Part shown: positions 8,565 to 16,925 of the stretch, piece after piece
Layout of the letters: every line of letters starts with the position of its first letter
Position numbering within the stretch: the stretch's first letter is position 1
Assembly: GCF_029338255.1 (NCBI RefSeq)
Contig: NZ_CP119787.1
Coordinates: 2,929,631 to 2,993,630 of the forward strand
DNA from: Haloarcula halobia
GTDB taxonomy: Archaea; Halobacteriota; Halobacteria; Halobacteriales; Haloarculaceae
Length of the DNA stretch: 64,000 nucleotides
Reading direction: 5' to 3'
The notes under the pieces: generated by a model
Database searches by the model: none
What the model saw: only the letters and a program-made list of their open reading frames with translations
Told to the model about the DNA's origin: nothing
Program-made: the position numbers and the translations under genes

Positions 8565-9332
8565 ATGAACGCAGGCGACATCGCGGCACGACTCGACGAC
8601 CGACTGGACATCGACGCCTACGCCGACGTCGACGCGAGTCCGAACGGCCTGCAGGTCGGACCGGCGACGCAACCGGTCGAGACCGTCGCGTTCGCCGTCG
8701 ACGCGGCCGTCGAGACCATCGACCGCGCGAGCGACGCGGGCGCGGACCTGCTCGTGACCCACCACGGCATCGTCTGGGGCGGCATAGATCGGGTCACGGG
8801 GACCCACTACCGGCGGGTCGCGCCGCTCGTCGACGACGACCTGGCGCTGTACGTCGCCCACCTCCCGCTGGACGGCCACCAGACGCTCGGGAACGCCGCC
8901 GGCCTCGCGGACCTGCTGGACCTGGACAACCGCGCCCCGTTCGGGACGATGGGCGGCGTCTACATCGGCCAGCAGGGTCGGCTGACCGAGCCGGCCACCG
9001 TCGCCGACCTGGCCTCGACCCTGGACGACGCGCTCGACACCGGCGGGCGGGACGTGCGCGTGCTCGATTTCGGCCCGACGACGGTCGAGGACGTCGCCGT
9101 CGTCACCGGCAGCGGCGTCGACTGGCTCGACGAGGCCGTCGAGGCCGGCGCGGACGCGCTTGTCACCGGCGAAGGCAAACAGCAGGTCTACCACGAGGCC
9201 CGCGAGGCGGGCATCAACGTCGTGCTGGCGGGCCACTACGCCACGGAGACGTTCGGCGTCCGCTCGCTGGAGTCGCTCGTCGGGGAGTGGGGACTCGAGA
9301 CCACGTTCGTCGACTGCCCGACAGGGCTTTAG
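8565..9332 (+). CDS. Nif3-like dinuclear metal-centre protein
   Basis: A 255-residue protein of the NIF3/YbgI family, hexameric with two metal ions per subunit in known structures. Landmarks: SPNGLQVG near residue 26, LLVTHHGIVWGG (the metal-binding HH), a second-half GEGKQQVYHEAREAGINVV and GHYATETFGV, whose His and Glu complete the site. The biochemical role is unsettled; some relatives are annotated GTP cyclohydrolase type 2-like. The family's usual PII-like insertion is absent, consistent with the short archaeal form. Confidence 0.87.
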   Translation: MNAGDIAARLDDRLDIDAYADVDASPNGLQVGPATQPVETVAFAVDAAVETIDRASDAGADLLVTHHGIVWGGIDRVTGTHYRRVAPLVDDDLALYVAHLPLDGHQTLGNAAGLADLLDLDNRAPFGTMGGVYIGQQGRLTEPATVADLASTLDDALDTGGRDVRVLDFGPTTVEDVAVVTGSGVDWLDEAVEAGADALVTGEGKQQVYHEAREAGINVVLAGHYATETFGVRSLESLVGEWGLETTFVDCPTGL

Positions 9333-9355
9333 CCGGGGCGAGCGAGGCCACGACC

Positions 9356-9919
9356 GTGCACGAGTCGCCGGCCTACGAGGCTATCGAGGGACACGACGAC
9401 CTCCTCGCGTGGTCACGGACCTACTGCCGCGAGGTCCGCCGCGAGTGGGGCGTCGACGTTCGGTTCGACCTCGTCGACTGGGAGGTCTCGACGCGGGCCA
9501 AGCGGCGGGCGGCGGCTGTCAAGCGACCGAAGCTCCCCGACGCGACGGTCGGCGAGCCCTACGACTGGGAGGCGGTCGAGGGGGCCGACGGGCGGCCCCT
9601 CCCCTGCACGGTGTCGCTGACCTGGGCGGCCTTCGAGTCGTTCGACCGGGCGGAGTGGGAGGCGACGCTGCGTCACGAACTCGTCCACGTCGAGCAGTAC
9701 CAGCGCGACGGGACGACCGACCACGGCGCGGCCTTCCGGGCGCGCGCGGCGGACCTGGAGACCGACGTCACCTGTCCGGCCTTCTCGGAGCCGAAGTACG
9801 TCCTCACCTGCGAGTCCTGTGGCGACCTGGTCGCCAGACGCTACCGGGACTGCAAGCTCGTCCGGGAGCGAGCGCGGTACCGCTCTGACTGCTGTGGGGC
9901 GGCGCTCGAACTGGCCTGA
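9356..9919 (+). CDS. SprT-like zinc metallopeptidase domain protein
   Basis: A 187-residue protein with the zinc protease motif HELVHVEQY near residue 109 (HExxH) and a C-terminal zinc ribbon with CESC and CC pairs. This is the SprT/Spartan arrangement, known in eukaryotes for proteolysis of DNA-protein crosslinks. The frame is open further upstream into the Nif3 gene, but coding-like sequence begins at the GTG at 9356, 23 bases after the Nif3 stop, which I chose. A role in DNA-protein crosslink repair is inference from the family. Confidence 0.8.
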   Translation: MHESPAYEAIEGHDDLLAWSRTYCREVRREWGVDVRFDLVDWEVSTRAKRRAAAVKRPKLPDATVGEPYDWEAVEGADGRPLPCTVSLTWAAFESFDRAEWEATLRHELVHVEQYQRDGTTDHGAAFRARAADLETDVTCPAFSEPKYVLTCESCGDLVARRYRDCKLVRERARYRSDCCGAALELA

Positions 9920-9980
9920 CCGGCCCGGGTCTGGGCTCGAACCACGACGTTCAAGCCCACGGACGGACCAGGGAGGCACA

Positions 9981-10985
9981 ATGACCGACCACGAGGACCG
10001 CGAGACGTTCAGCCACGACCCCATCGGCCACGCGGAGGTCCGAGCGGGCATGACCGTCGGCGACCTCGCCGAGAGCTACGGCGAGGCCGGCATCGGCGCG
10101 AGCGACCTCCACGAGGCCGTCGACGTCTACAGCGAGATGCTCGCCGATGACGTGACCACCTTCTTCGGCCTGGCCGGGGCGATGGTGCCGACGGGGATGC
10201 GCGCCATCGTCAGCGAACTCATCAGGGACGGCCACGTCGACGTGCTGGTGACGACGGGGGCGAACCTGACCCACGACACCATCGAGGCCATCGGCGGCAA
10301 GCACCACCACGGCGAGGTCACGCCCGAAGGCCGGACCGAACGGGAACACGACGAGACGCTGCGCGACGAGGGCGTCGACCGCATCTACAACGTCTACCTG
10401 CCCCAGGAGCACTTCGCGCTGTTCGAGAGCCACCTCCGCGAGGAGGTGTTCCCGGTCCTCGAATCCGAAGGCACCGTCTCCATCCAGCGCATGACCGAGG
10501 CGATGGGACGGGCCAACAGCGAGGTCAACGAGCGCGAGGCCGTCGCCGAGGACGACGGCGTGCTGGCCGCGGCATACGAGAACGACGTCCCGGTGTACTG
10601 CCCGGCGTTCCAGGACTCCGTGCTGGGCCTGCAGGCGTGGATGTACTCCCAGACCAGCGAGTTCACCGTCGACGCGCTGGCCGACATGACCCAGATCACG
10701 GACATCGCCTACGAGGCCGACAGCGCGGGGGCGATGGTCGTCGGCGGCGGCGTCCCGAAGAACTACGTCCTCCAGACGATGCTGGTGTCGCCGGACGCCT
10801 ACGACTACGCGGTGCAGTTGACGATGGACCCCTCCAGCACCGGCGGGCTCTCCGGCGCGACGCTGGACGAGGCGCGCTCGTGGGGCAAACTCGAGAAAGA
10901 CGCCCGGAACGTCTCGGTGTACGCCGACGCCACCATCACCCTGCCGCTCGTCGTCGCCGCGGCCCGCGAACGAACCGGGCTGTAG
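9981..10985 (+). CDS. dys: Deoxyhypusine synthase
   Basis: A 334-residue enzyme transferring an aminobutyl group from spermidine (or an agmatine-derived donor in some archaea) to the eIF5A lysine using NAD+. The N-terminal MTVGDLAESYGEAGIGASDL, the VTTGANLTHD segment and GGGVPKNY match the family. The catalytic lysine is in ARSWGKLEKDA at residue 303, equivalent to Lys329 of the human enzyme. Its presence 3.5 kb from eIF5A and the agmatinase groups the pathway. The start at 9981 follows a purine-rich GGGAGG. Confidence 0.93.
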   Translation: MTDHEDRETFSHDPIGHAEVRAGMTVGDLAESYGEAGIGASDLHEAVDVYSEMLADDVTTFFGLAGAMVPTGMRAIVSELIRDGHVDVLVTTGANLTHDTIEAIGGKHHHGEVTPEGRTEREHDETLRDEGVDRIYNVYLPQEHFALFESHLREEVFPVLESEGTVSIQRMTEAMGRANSEVNEREAVAEDDGVLAAAYENDVPVYCPAFQDSVLGLQAWMYSQTSEFTVDALADMTQITDIAYEADSAGAMVVGGGVPKNYVLQTMLVSPDAYDYAVQLTMDPSSTGGLSGATLDEARSWGKLEKDARNVSVYADATITLPLVVAAARERTGL

Positions 10986-11145
10986 AGACGGACGCTCCGG
11001 CGACGACCGAGCGCTGCCCGTGAGAGCGCGTCATAGAACCGTCCTCACGGGACCTGGTTCATCGATAGTCGATCGATTACCCGGCCAGCAAGGTTGCGTA
11101 TGTACTGCGCCGATCGCTCAGCGGTCCCCCGCTATTTCCGGAGGC

Positions 11146-11358
11146 TCAGGTCTGTAGGTCTGTGCCATCGGTACCGCCCGAGCCACCCAGATACTGCACC
11201 GCTACATACAGGAATCCGCCAACGAGTGCCCCGAGAACTGCGATGTACACCGACAATAGCAGTTGCTGGGCAACGAAGTACCCCCAGAGGAGTACAGCGA
11301 CCATGAACATGCCGACGATGGCAAGTGCTACGTTTCGACTCGGCGTATCGGAGGGCAT
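11146..11358 (-). CDS. Small two-helix membrane protein
   Basis: A 70-residue hypothetical protein with hydrophobic segments at about residues 9-30 and 35-57 and a polar tail GGSGGTDGTD. The ATG at 11358 is the only good start. Codon use is less GC-biased than in neighbouring genes. No family recognised; it may be a recent acquisition or rapidly evolving. Confidence 0.5.
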   Translation of the reverse strand: MPSDTPSRNVALAIVGMFMVAVLLWGYFVAQQLLLSVYIAVLGALVGGFLYVAVQYLGGSGGTDGTDLQT

Positions 11359-11713
11359 GGGACTAGATTATTGGATGTAAGCAATCGTGATATGTTTTCT
11401 GTCTATGTCGAACGCGGGCTGATGGTCGATACGGGGTCGGGAACGGTTCGACGACACGCTGCGGGGACGAATCGGCCCGAGAGACATCGTGGAACCTGCC
11501 GACACGCACAACACGAGAGAGCAGTGAGCGACACGATCCACGTCAGCCACGTCCACCGCGCTTCCCTCCGCAACGGCGACGGGAGCCAGGCCGGTGCCGT
11601 GGTCGTCTTCGAGACAGACTGACCGGGCGACGTCGGCCCGTGTGTTTGCGACGCACACCCGCTCTCGATGCCTTTGACAACGTTTTAGCCACCGATGCCG
11701 CTCTAGACGCCCA
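11359..11713. other. 355-bp intergenic stretch with one weak microORF
   Basis: Between the small membrane gene and ychF. Longer open frames here on both strands have unconvincing composition. The only coding-like part is a 32-codon GTG frame at 11524-11622, listed separately. The ychF-proximal end has acgttttagcc about 30 bases before the ychF start, a likely promoter. Confidence 0.4.
11524..11622 (+). CDS. Possible 32-residue microprotein or gene remnant
   Basis: From GTG at 11524 to TGA at 11620-11622, with nearly all third codon positions G or C, as in real genes of this genome. No recognisable motif; the predicted product ends VVVFETD. It could be the tail of a decayed gene, since the frame is open upstream but with poorer composition. 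Confidence 0.25.
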   Translation: MSDTIHVSHVHRASLRNGDGSQAGAVVVFETD

Positions 11714-12901
11714 ATGAGCTACAAGATCGGACTCGTCGGCAAGCCCTCCGTCGGCAAGTCCACGTTCTTCAACGCCGCGACGATGAACGACGTGCCCGAG
11801 GGCGCGTATCCGTTCACCACAATCGACCCCGCAGTTGGCGAGGCGTACGTCCGCGTGGACTGTGCCGCCCCGGAGTTCGAACACACCTGTACACCCAACC
11901 ACGGCTACTGTGCCGACGGCGTCCGGTTCGTCCCGACGAAACTCGTCGACGTGGCCGGCCTCGTTCCCGGTGCCCACGAGGGCAAGGGCCTGGGCAACCA
12001 GTTCCTCACCGACCTCAACGAGGCCGACGTGCTCGTCCACGTCGTCGACTTCACCGGCGAGACGGACCTCGAGGGCGAACCGACCGCGGACCACGACCCT
12101 CGCGACGACATCGACTTCCTCGAGAACGAACTCGACATGTGGTACCTCGACATCCTGGAGAAGGGCATCGAGCGGTACCGCTCGGGCTACCACGGCGAGG
12201 AGAAGGCCATCGAGGCGGACCTCGCCGAGCAGATGTCGGCGTTCAAGATCAACGAAGACGAGATCAAGCAGGTCGTGCTCTCGCTTGCCCTCGAACTCGA
12301 CCCGGAGACGTGGGACGACGACGACCGGCAGGCGCTGGCCCGCGAGATCCGCATCCGGACCAAGCCGATGCTGGTGGCGGCCAACAAGATGGACACCGCG
12401 GCCGCCCAGGCAAACTGGGACGAGATAACCGCGGACCCGGCGTACGATCACCTCACCTTCGTCCCGGTGTCGGCCCACGCCGAGAAGGCGCTCAAGAACG
12501 GCGACGAGCAGGGCGTCCTCGACTATCGCCCCGGCGACGACGACTTCGAGGTTACCGCCGACCTCCCCGCCGAGAAGGAGCGCGGGCTCGAACAGATCCG
12601 CGAGTTCGTCGCCGACTTCGACGGCACGGGCGTCCAGCAAACCCTGGAGACGGCGCTGTTCGAGGAGCTGTCGGCCATCGCCGTCTTCCCCGGCGCGCGC
12701 AAGCCCCAGGACGACGGGACCTTCCTCCAGGACTGTTTCGTCCTGTCCGACGGGTCGACCGCAGAGGACTTCGCGTACTTCCTGCACTCGGACATCGGCG
12801 ACGGCTTCCTGCACGCCCACGACGTCCGCTCGGGCCGGCAGGTCGGCGCCGACGCCGAGCTGGACCACCGCGACGTCATCGAGATCACGACGACGAACTG
12901 A
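11714..12901 (+). CDS. ychF: Obg-like GTPase/ATPase YchF (OLA1 family)
   Basis: A 395-residue P-loop protein. G1 is GKPSVGKST at 9-17, with switch and G3 seen in KLVDVAGLVPGA, and the specificity loop NKMD. A TGS domain closes the protein (GRQVGADAELDHRDVIEI). Archaeal YchF binds nucleotides and associates with ribosomes or translation factors; bacterial YchF and human OLA1 prefer ATP. The 50-residue insertion between G1 and G3 (FEHTCTPNHGYCADG) with two cysteines is typical of archaeal members. Transcribed alone and convergent with the MFS gene. Confidence 0.92.
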   Translation: MSYKIGLVGKPSVGKSTFFNAATMNDVPEGAYPFTTIDPAVGEAYVRVDCAAPEFEHTCTPNHGYCADGVRFVPTKLVDVAGLVPGAHEGKGLGNQFLTDLNEADVLVHVVDFTGETDLEGEPTADHDPRDDIDFLENELDMWYLDILEKGIERYRSGYHGEEKAIEADLAEQMSAFKINEDEIKQVVLSLALELDPETWDDDDRQALAREIRIRTKPMLVAANKMDTAAAQANWDEITADPAYDHLTFVPVSAHAEKALKNGDEQGVLDYRPGDDDFEVTADLPAEKERGLEQIREFVADFDGTGVQQTLETALFEELSAIAVFPGARKPQDDGTFLQDCFVLSDGSTAEDFAYFLHSDIGDGFLHAHDVRSGRQVGADAELDHRDVIEITTTN

Positions 12902-12910
12902 CCGGGCCGC

Positions 12911-14125
12911 TCACCCGTCGAGTGCCGGGAGCGCGCGGCCCGCGAGGACGACGACGACGCCACCGGCCGCGAGCAACGCGAGGCCCGGGAGGAACGACGC
13001 CGTCAGGTCGCGCCCCGTCCCGACGAGCACCGGCCCGAGGAAGCCACCGACCTCGCCGACGGCAAAGACCAGGCCGACGGCGAGGCCCGTGCGAGCGCGC
13101 CCGATGCCCTCGAGTTCCGGTGGGATGACGCGCACGAGCGGCGCGAGGCCGCCGACCCCCAGGCCCGTCGCGACGACGCCGGCGGTCAGGACGAGCCCGG
13201 TTCCGGCGGCGGCGACCGTGCCGACGCCGACCAGGATGCCGCCGCCACACACCAGGATGGCGTCGCGGCGATGGCCCGTCCGGTCCGTGACGGCCGGGAC
13301 GAGCAGCACGCCCGCGGCGTTCGCGGCGACGAGGAGCGCGGTCGACCGGCCCGCACGCCCGGGGGCCGCGCCGCGGGCCTCCAGAATCGTGGGCAACCAG
13401 CCCTGCATCCCGTGGACGACGAGGAGGTACATGGTCCCGACGGCGACGACGAGCAGCAGGTCCCGGTGCCGGAGGATGATCGCCAGGTCACGCCGCATCG
13501 AGTCGAGGGAGAACGACGTCTCGCCCGAACCACGACCCGGCGTCGGCCCGACCACCGCTACGGCACCCAGGACGGCGGCGTAGCCCAGTGCGAAGAGGCC
13601 GGTGTAGTAAAAGAGCGGTCGCCAACCGCCCAGCGCCGGGCCGAGAATCGGCCGGCCGACGGCGAACGCACTCGCCGTCCCGGCCGAGGCGCCCAGCAGG
13701 TACACCGACGAGGGGAGGCCGGTCCGGCCGCTCGGGAACAGGGTCGAGACGAGCTTGGGGAGGCCGAAGGTGACGCCGGTGCCGCCGACGCCCAGCACCA
13801 CCGTGAACGCGAGCATTGCGGGGAATCCCGTCGCGGCGCTCCGGCCCAGCTGGGCGACACCGACGAGAGCGACGCTGACCGCCAGCCCGTTGAACGGGCC
13901 CACGCGGTCGACGACGACGCCGGAGAACAGTGCGACGGGGACGTACGTCAGCGGGACGGCGCCCGCGAGCAACCCCGCCTGCGCGCCGGTCAGGCCGAAC
14001 GCCTCGATGAGCGTCGAGAGGTACGCCGGCAGCGAGAACCAGGCGAACATCAGGCAGGTGTAGCCCAGCGTCGCGGCCAGCAAGAGCGCGTAGGGCGGTC
14101 CGCCTGCGGTCCGGTCGCTACCCAT
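12911..14125 (-). CDS. MFS transporter (CynX/NimT-like)
   Basis: A 404-residue protein with about twelve hydrophobic helices in two six-helix halves. The loop 2-3 motif is seen as GVVVDRVGPFNGLA and the second half has the matching VTDRTGHRRDA, typical of the major facilitator superfamily. The fold resembles the CynX/NimT anion and drug transporter group, but no substrate residue can be named. I use the ATG at 14125; a GTG one codon upstream is possible. Convergent with ychF with nine bases between the stops. Confidence 0.83.
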   Translation of the reverse strand: MGSDRTAGGPPYALLLAATLGYTCLMFAWFSLPAYLSTLIEAFGLTGAQAGLLAGAVPLTYVPVALFSGVVVDRVGPFNGLAVSVALVGVAQLGRSAATGFPAMLAFTVVLGVGGTGVTFGLPKLVSTLFPSGRTGLPSSVYLLGASAGTASAFAVGRPILGPALGGWRPLFYYTGLFALGYAAVLGAVAVVGPTPGRGSGETSFSLDSMRRDLAIILRHRDLLLVVAVGTMYLLVVHGMQGWLPTILEARGAAPGRAGRSTALLVAANAAGVLLVPAVTDRTGHRRDAILVCGGGILVGVGTVAAAGTGLVLTAGVVATGLGVGGLAPLVRVIPPELEGIGRARTGLAVGLVFAVGEVGGFLGPVLVGTGRDLTASFLPGLALLAAGGVVVVLAGRALPALDG

Positions 14126-14174
14126 CACCAGGGACGCCCACCGCCGGACGTAAGCCGCTGTCCATTCGCCGGCC

Positions 14175-14777
14175 TCAGACGTCCACTGGACAGCCGTTTA
14201 TCTCGCCGCCGCGCATCCCCTCGGCCAGCCAGTACACCGACAGCGTCAGCACGACCAGTGCCAGCAGCGCGAACTCCAGCCCGTCCAGCGGCAGGAAGAG
14301 CAGCGACGTCGACACGCCCAGCAGCGACAGCAGGCCCAGCAACACCGCCGAGCCACAGGCCGCACACCCCGCACCGAGCGTCCCCAGGAGCAGGCCCGCG
14401 GCCCCGGCGCCCCCCTGCTGGACGTCCAGCCCGTGTTCCCGGAAGTGATAGGCCGCGAGAGCGACGTCGACGCCGGCCAGCAGCGCGACGACCACCAGCA
14501 AGAGGCCCTGTGCCGGGTGGAACGAGGTGCCGACGAAGGGGTACAGTTCGGTCAGCACGACCAGGCGACTCGAGAGGGAAAGCGACCCGCTCACGACGAG
14601 GTCCAAGACGAGCGTGACGTTGAGCGAGACGACGAACACTGTCAGCGCGACGACGGCGGCCACGACGGCCACGCCGGCGTACGCCGGCAGCGTCAGGACG
14701 AGCCGGGCAGTCCGGGCCATCAGTCGCCAGTCGTCGCGCCGGGTCGGAAGCCGTATCGCTCGCCGCGTCGCCCCCAT
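14175..14777 (-). CDS. Membrane protein with CxxC motif, coupled to a thioredoxin-like lipoprotein
   Basis: A 200-residue protein with about five membrane helices. A conserved-looking CAACG (Cys138 and Cys141) lies at the entrance of a helix, and a third cysteine, Cys196, is near the C-terminus. The ATG overlaps the stop of the upstream thioredoxin-like gene as TGATG, so translation is coupled and the products are expected in fixed ratio. I infer a membrane partner that passes disulfides to or from the lipoprotein, as DsbB or VKOR does for DsbA, but I do not recognise the family. Confidence 0.62.
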   Translation of the reverse strand: MGATRRAIRLPTRRDDWRLMARTARLVLTLPAYAGVAVVAAVVALTVFVVSLNVTLVLDLVVSGSLSLSSRLVVLTELYPFVGTSFHPAQGLLLVVVALLAGVDVALAAYHFREHGLDVQQGGAGAAGLLLGTLGAGCAACGSAVLLGLLSLLGVSTSLLFLPLDGLEFALLALVVLTLSVYWLAEGMRGGEINGCPVDV

Positions 14778-15430
14778 CAGCCTGCCTCCCCCAGCGCCTC
14801 GGCGATGACCTCGTAGCTGATGCTCCCGTTGACCTTCGTCACGAAGTTGCCGTCGCGAAAGAGCAGGACGATGGGCGTCGTCTGCCCGAGACCCGCGTCC
14901 TCGGCGGCCTGGATGTCGGCCTGGACCTGCTCGTCGTAGGTCCGGTTCTCCGCGTCGGCCGCGACGGCCGCGCCGTCGAGATCGGTCTCGCCGTTCAGAT
15001 AGTCGGCGGTCAGGTCCAGGACGTTGTCCCTGTCGAACTGCGAGCGCGTCGCGAAGTAGTGTTCCAGCAGCGACCAGAACGCCGACTCCTCCCGGGCGAA
15101 CGTGGCCTCCAGTGCGTAGGTCGCGGGTTCGCCCCACGGAAAGACGACCGGGTAGGTGCGGACGACGTAGGCCCCCAGCCCCGGGTCGACGAGGTTCGAG
15201 CGCATCTGCGGGACGGTGTTCTCGTGGAAGGCGGCACAGCGCTCACAGGACGGGTCCTCGAACGCGAGGACGACGTGGCCACCCAGGTCCCCCTGTCGTG
15301 GCTGGGCCTCGAGGTCCGCTGCAGCAGGGTGGTCCTCGATGGACTCCCCCGTCGTCTCGCTGCCCCCACAACCCGCGAGTCCGGCGACGGCACTCGCGCC
15401 CGCGAGCCCCAGGAACCGACGTCGCTTCAT
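14777..15430 (-). CDS. Thioredoxin-fold (DsbA-like) lipoprotein
   Basis: A 217-residue secreted protein. It begins KRRRFLGLAG, a twin-arginine-type signal, followed by a lipobox LAGC with Cys21, so it should be anchored outside the membrane. The redox motif CERC is at residues 62-65 in FEDPSCERCAAFHE. The cis-proline element is likely in TTPIVLLF. It resembles the DsbA/DsbG-like thioredoxin domain of haloarchaea. It precedes and overlaps the CxxC membrane protein gene. Expected role: disulfide formation or isomerisation in exported proteins. Confidence 0.78.
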   Translation of the reverse strand: MKRRRFLGLAGASAVAGLAGCGGSETTGESIEDHPAAADLEAQPRQGDLGGHVVLAFEDPSCERCAAFHENTVPQMRSNLVDPGLGAYVVRTYPVVFPWGEPATYALEATFAREESAFWSLLEHYFATRSQFDRDNVLDLTADYLNGETDLDGAAVAADAENRTYDEQVQADIQAAEDAGLGQTTPIVLLFRDGNFVTKVNGSISYEVIAEALGEAG

Positions 15431-15582
15431 ACCCGTCCGGAGGTTCTCCCGCGGTTTATCGTTTGTTCCCCTGTGCGCGATGGACAACCGTCTTGGCACG
15501 GGGGCGTCTACCCCCGCCCGGCCGATGACGAACCTGCAGGGCCGAGGCCGGGTGACTCCCGGTCGGTGACGAGCCCTATGAG

Positions 15583-15663
15583 TGCCGAGGCCGCTATTTT
15601 TGACGGTAGATGGCGTCTCTGAGGGAATCTGGTTGTGGCCGCAGTAGACATAGGCCCCAGTCA
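15583..15663 (+). repeat. Repeat copy A bounding toxin-antitoxin module 1
   Basis: Starts with TGCCGAGGCC and ends with CAGTAGACATAGGCCCC. Its last 55 bases (15609-15663) match 46 of 55 bases in copy B (16531-16585) by hand count. It lies between the DsbA-like gene and antitoxin 1. Confidence 0.75.
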
Positions 15664-15690
15664 AATCTTCGTCGGACGGGTAGACACGGA

Positions 15691-15696
15691 TTTAAG
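15691..15696 (+). promoter_or_regulatory. TATA box of toxin-antitoxin module 1
   Basis: TTTAAG in ggatttaagaagg, 25-30 bases before the antitoxin ATG. Confidence 0.45.
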
Positions 15697-15720
15697 AAGG
15701 TTGCCGAGCAATCGTACTGT

Positions 15721-15972
15721 ATGGCCGCCGAAATCTCCGACCGGGTTCGAGAAATCGCCGAGGCTCGCGGCCTTCCCGAATCCGAGGTATTCGAGCGGGC
15801 TCTCGAACGCGGGCTCGAAGACCTGTGGGAGGAACTCGTGCTCGCACGGTACCTCGACGGAGATCTCGATCGCGAGGAAGCAATCGAACGGGTCGGTCGG
15901 ACGAAAGTCGAGCGAGCGGAGCGAGAGCGTGAGGTCGTCGAGGAAGACGTCGACTGGGGCCTGAACGCGTGA
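15721..15972 (+). CDS. Antitoxin of PIN-type module 1
   Basis: An 83-residue charged helical protein (ISDRVREIAEARGLPESEVF), followed by a segment rich in Arg and Glu. The pattern is that of a small antitoxin with an N-terminal DNA-binding helix pair and a C-terminal toxin-wrapping helix. Its TGA overlaps the GTG of the toxin gene within GTGA, which is the classic coupled arrangement. Expected to repress its own operon together with the toxin; inferred from context. Confidence 0.72.
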   Translation: MAAEISDRVREIAEARGLPESEVFERALERGLEDLWEELVLARYLDGDLDREEAIERVGRTKVERAEREREVVEEDVDWGLNA

Positions 15973-16436
15973 CGTTCGCGGCTGTCTCGGACGCAGGACC
16001 GCTCATTCACCTCGCCGAGATTGATTCGCTCGAACTGCTCGCGACGTTTGACACCCTCCTCGTTCCAGAGACGGTTTACGAGGAAGTCGACGCCGGTGGC
16101 GTTCCGGATGGATTGGCCGGGCTCTCATACGAACTCGTCGAAGCCGACGAACGTCGAGTCGGAACTGAAGAGATGGACCCAGGAGAACGCGCCGCGCTAG
16201 CAGTCGCGAGAGAGCACGAGGGCGTTCTTCTGACGGACGACCTCGCCGCCCGAGAGGCAGCATCCGACGCGGATGTCGAGGTACGCGGTTCTGTCGGCGT
16301 CATCGCTCTCGGTTACGGCCGCGGATTGCTCGACAGGGACGAAGCGGCATCGCGGCTGCGAGCACTCCAGCGTGAGACGAGTCTCTTCGTGACCGACGCG
16401 GTCGTGGAGCGGGGCATCCGGCTGCTGGACGAGTAG
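15969..16436 (+). CDS. PIN-domain toxin (DUF3368-like), module 1
   Basis: A 155-residue protein with PIN-domain acidic residues: Asp in VSDAGPLIHLAEID near residue 8, Glu in PETVYEEVD, Asp-Glu around EMDPGERAALAVAREH, and LLTDDLAARE near residue 91. The SDAGPLI start is typical of the DUF3368 type. PIN toxins are ribonucleases that stop translation when released from the antitoxin. Start GTG overlaps the antitoxin stop by four bases. Confidence 0.8.
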   Translation: MTFAAVSDAGPLIHLAEIDSLELLATFDTLLVPETVYEEVDAGGVPDGLAGLSYELVEADERRVGTEEMDPGERAALAVAREHEGVLLTDDLAAREAASDADVEVRGSVGVIALGYGRGLLDRDEAASRLRALQRETSLFVTDAVVERGIRLLDE

Positions 16437-16481
16437 TAACAGAACGAGTACCGTCTATAGACGCGCTAAACACAGTCACTA

Positions 16482-16585
16482 TGGATAGATCGTGAGCCGT
16501 GAATGCCGAGGCCCCCGTATTCCTCGGGCAGACGGCGTCTCTTGGGGCATCCAGCTGTGGCCACAGTAGACATAGGCCCCGGTCA
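16482..16585 (+). repeat. Repeat copy B between toxin-antitoxin modules
   Basis: Begins TGGATAGATCGTGAGCCGTG, continues through TGCCGAGGCC (16504-16513) and ends CAGTAGACATAGGCCCCGGTCA. The left half matches copy C, the right half copy A, so it links the two. Confidence 0.75.
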
Positions 16586-16672
16586 GTTCAGCCTCCGCTC
16601 GCCGTGTCGAACTGGAGGCAGTTAGTCGACCGAGAGAACGCGCTCCAAACAGCAGCCGAAGATTGATTAACG

Positions 16673-16690
16673 CGTATATCCGAGTATACG
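16673..16690 (+). promoter_or_regulatory. Candidate operator of toxin-antitoxin module 2
   Basis: Perfect inverted repeat CGTATA-TCCGAG-TATACG ending four bases before the antitoxin ATG, where a leaderless transcript would start. Antitoxins commonly repress their own promoters through such sites. Confidence 0.45.
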
Positions 16691-16694
16691 ATAC

Positions 16695-16925
16695 ATGAGT
16701 AAATCGGTTCGTATCTCCGAGGAGTTCCACGAGTACGTGAAGGCTCACAAGCGCGAAAACGAGACGATGGAAGAGACGCTCCGCCGGCTCATCGGGGGAC
16801 CACATCCCGAGGATGTCGCAGGGATACTCTCGTCAGAAACGGCGATGGCAATGCGAGACCGTCTCGAAAACAAGCGCAAGACCGATGCCGAAGAGAAACA
16901 CAAACTCCGGGAGCGGTTTGAGTGA
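16695..16925 (+). CDS. VapB-like antitoxin, module 2
   Basis: A 76-residue protein beginning SKSVRISEEFHEYVKAHK, a short beta strand plus helices like haloarchaeal VapB antitoxins, then a basic C-terminal helix (NKRKTDAEEKHKLRERFE) expected to bind the toxin. The stop overlaps the toxin GTG in GTGA. Base composition is lower in GC than in the surrounding core genes, consistent with transfer. Confidence 0.75.
   Translation: MSKSVRISEEFHEYVKAHKRENETMEETLRRLIGGPHPEDVAGILSSETAMAMRDRLENKRKTDAEEKHKLRERFE

Noticed and set aside
11368-11658. Minus-strand 96-codon frame upstream of ychF
   Set aside because: Composition and sequence do not look coding and no start signal was seen.
16470-16483. CACAGTCACTATGG resembling the end of the MITE-like element
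   Set aside because: Only about ten bases match, without the second terminus or central hairpin.
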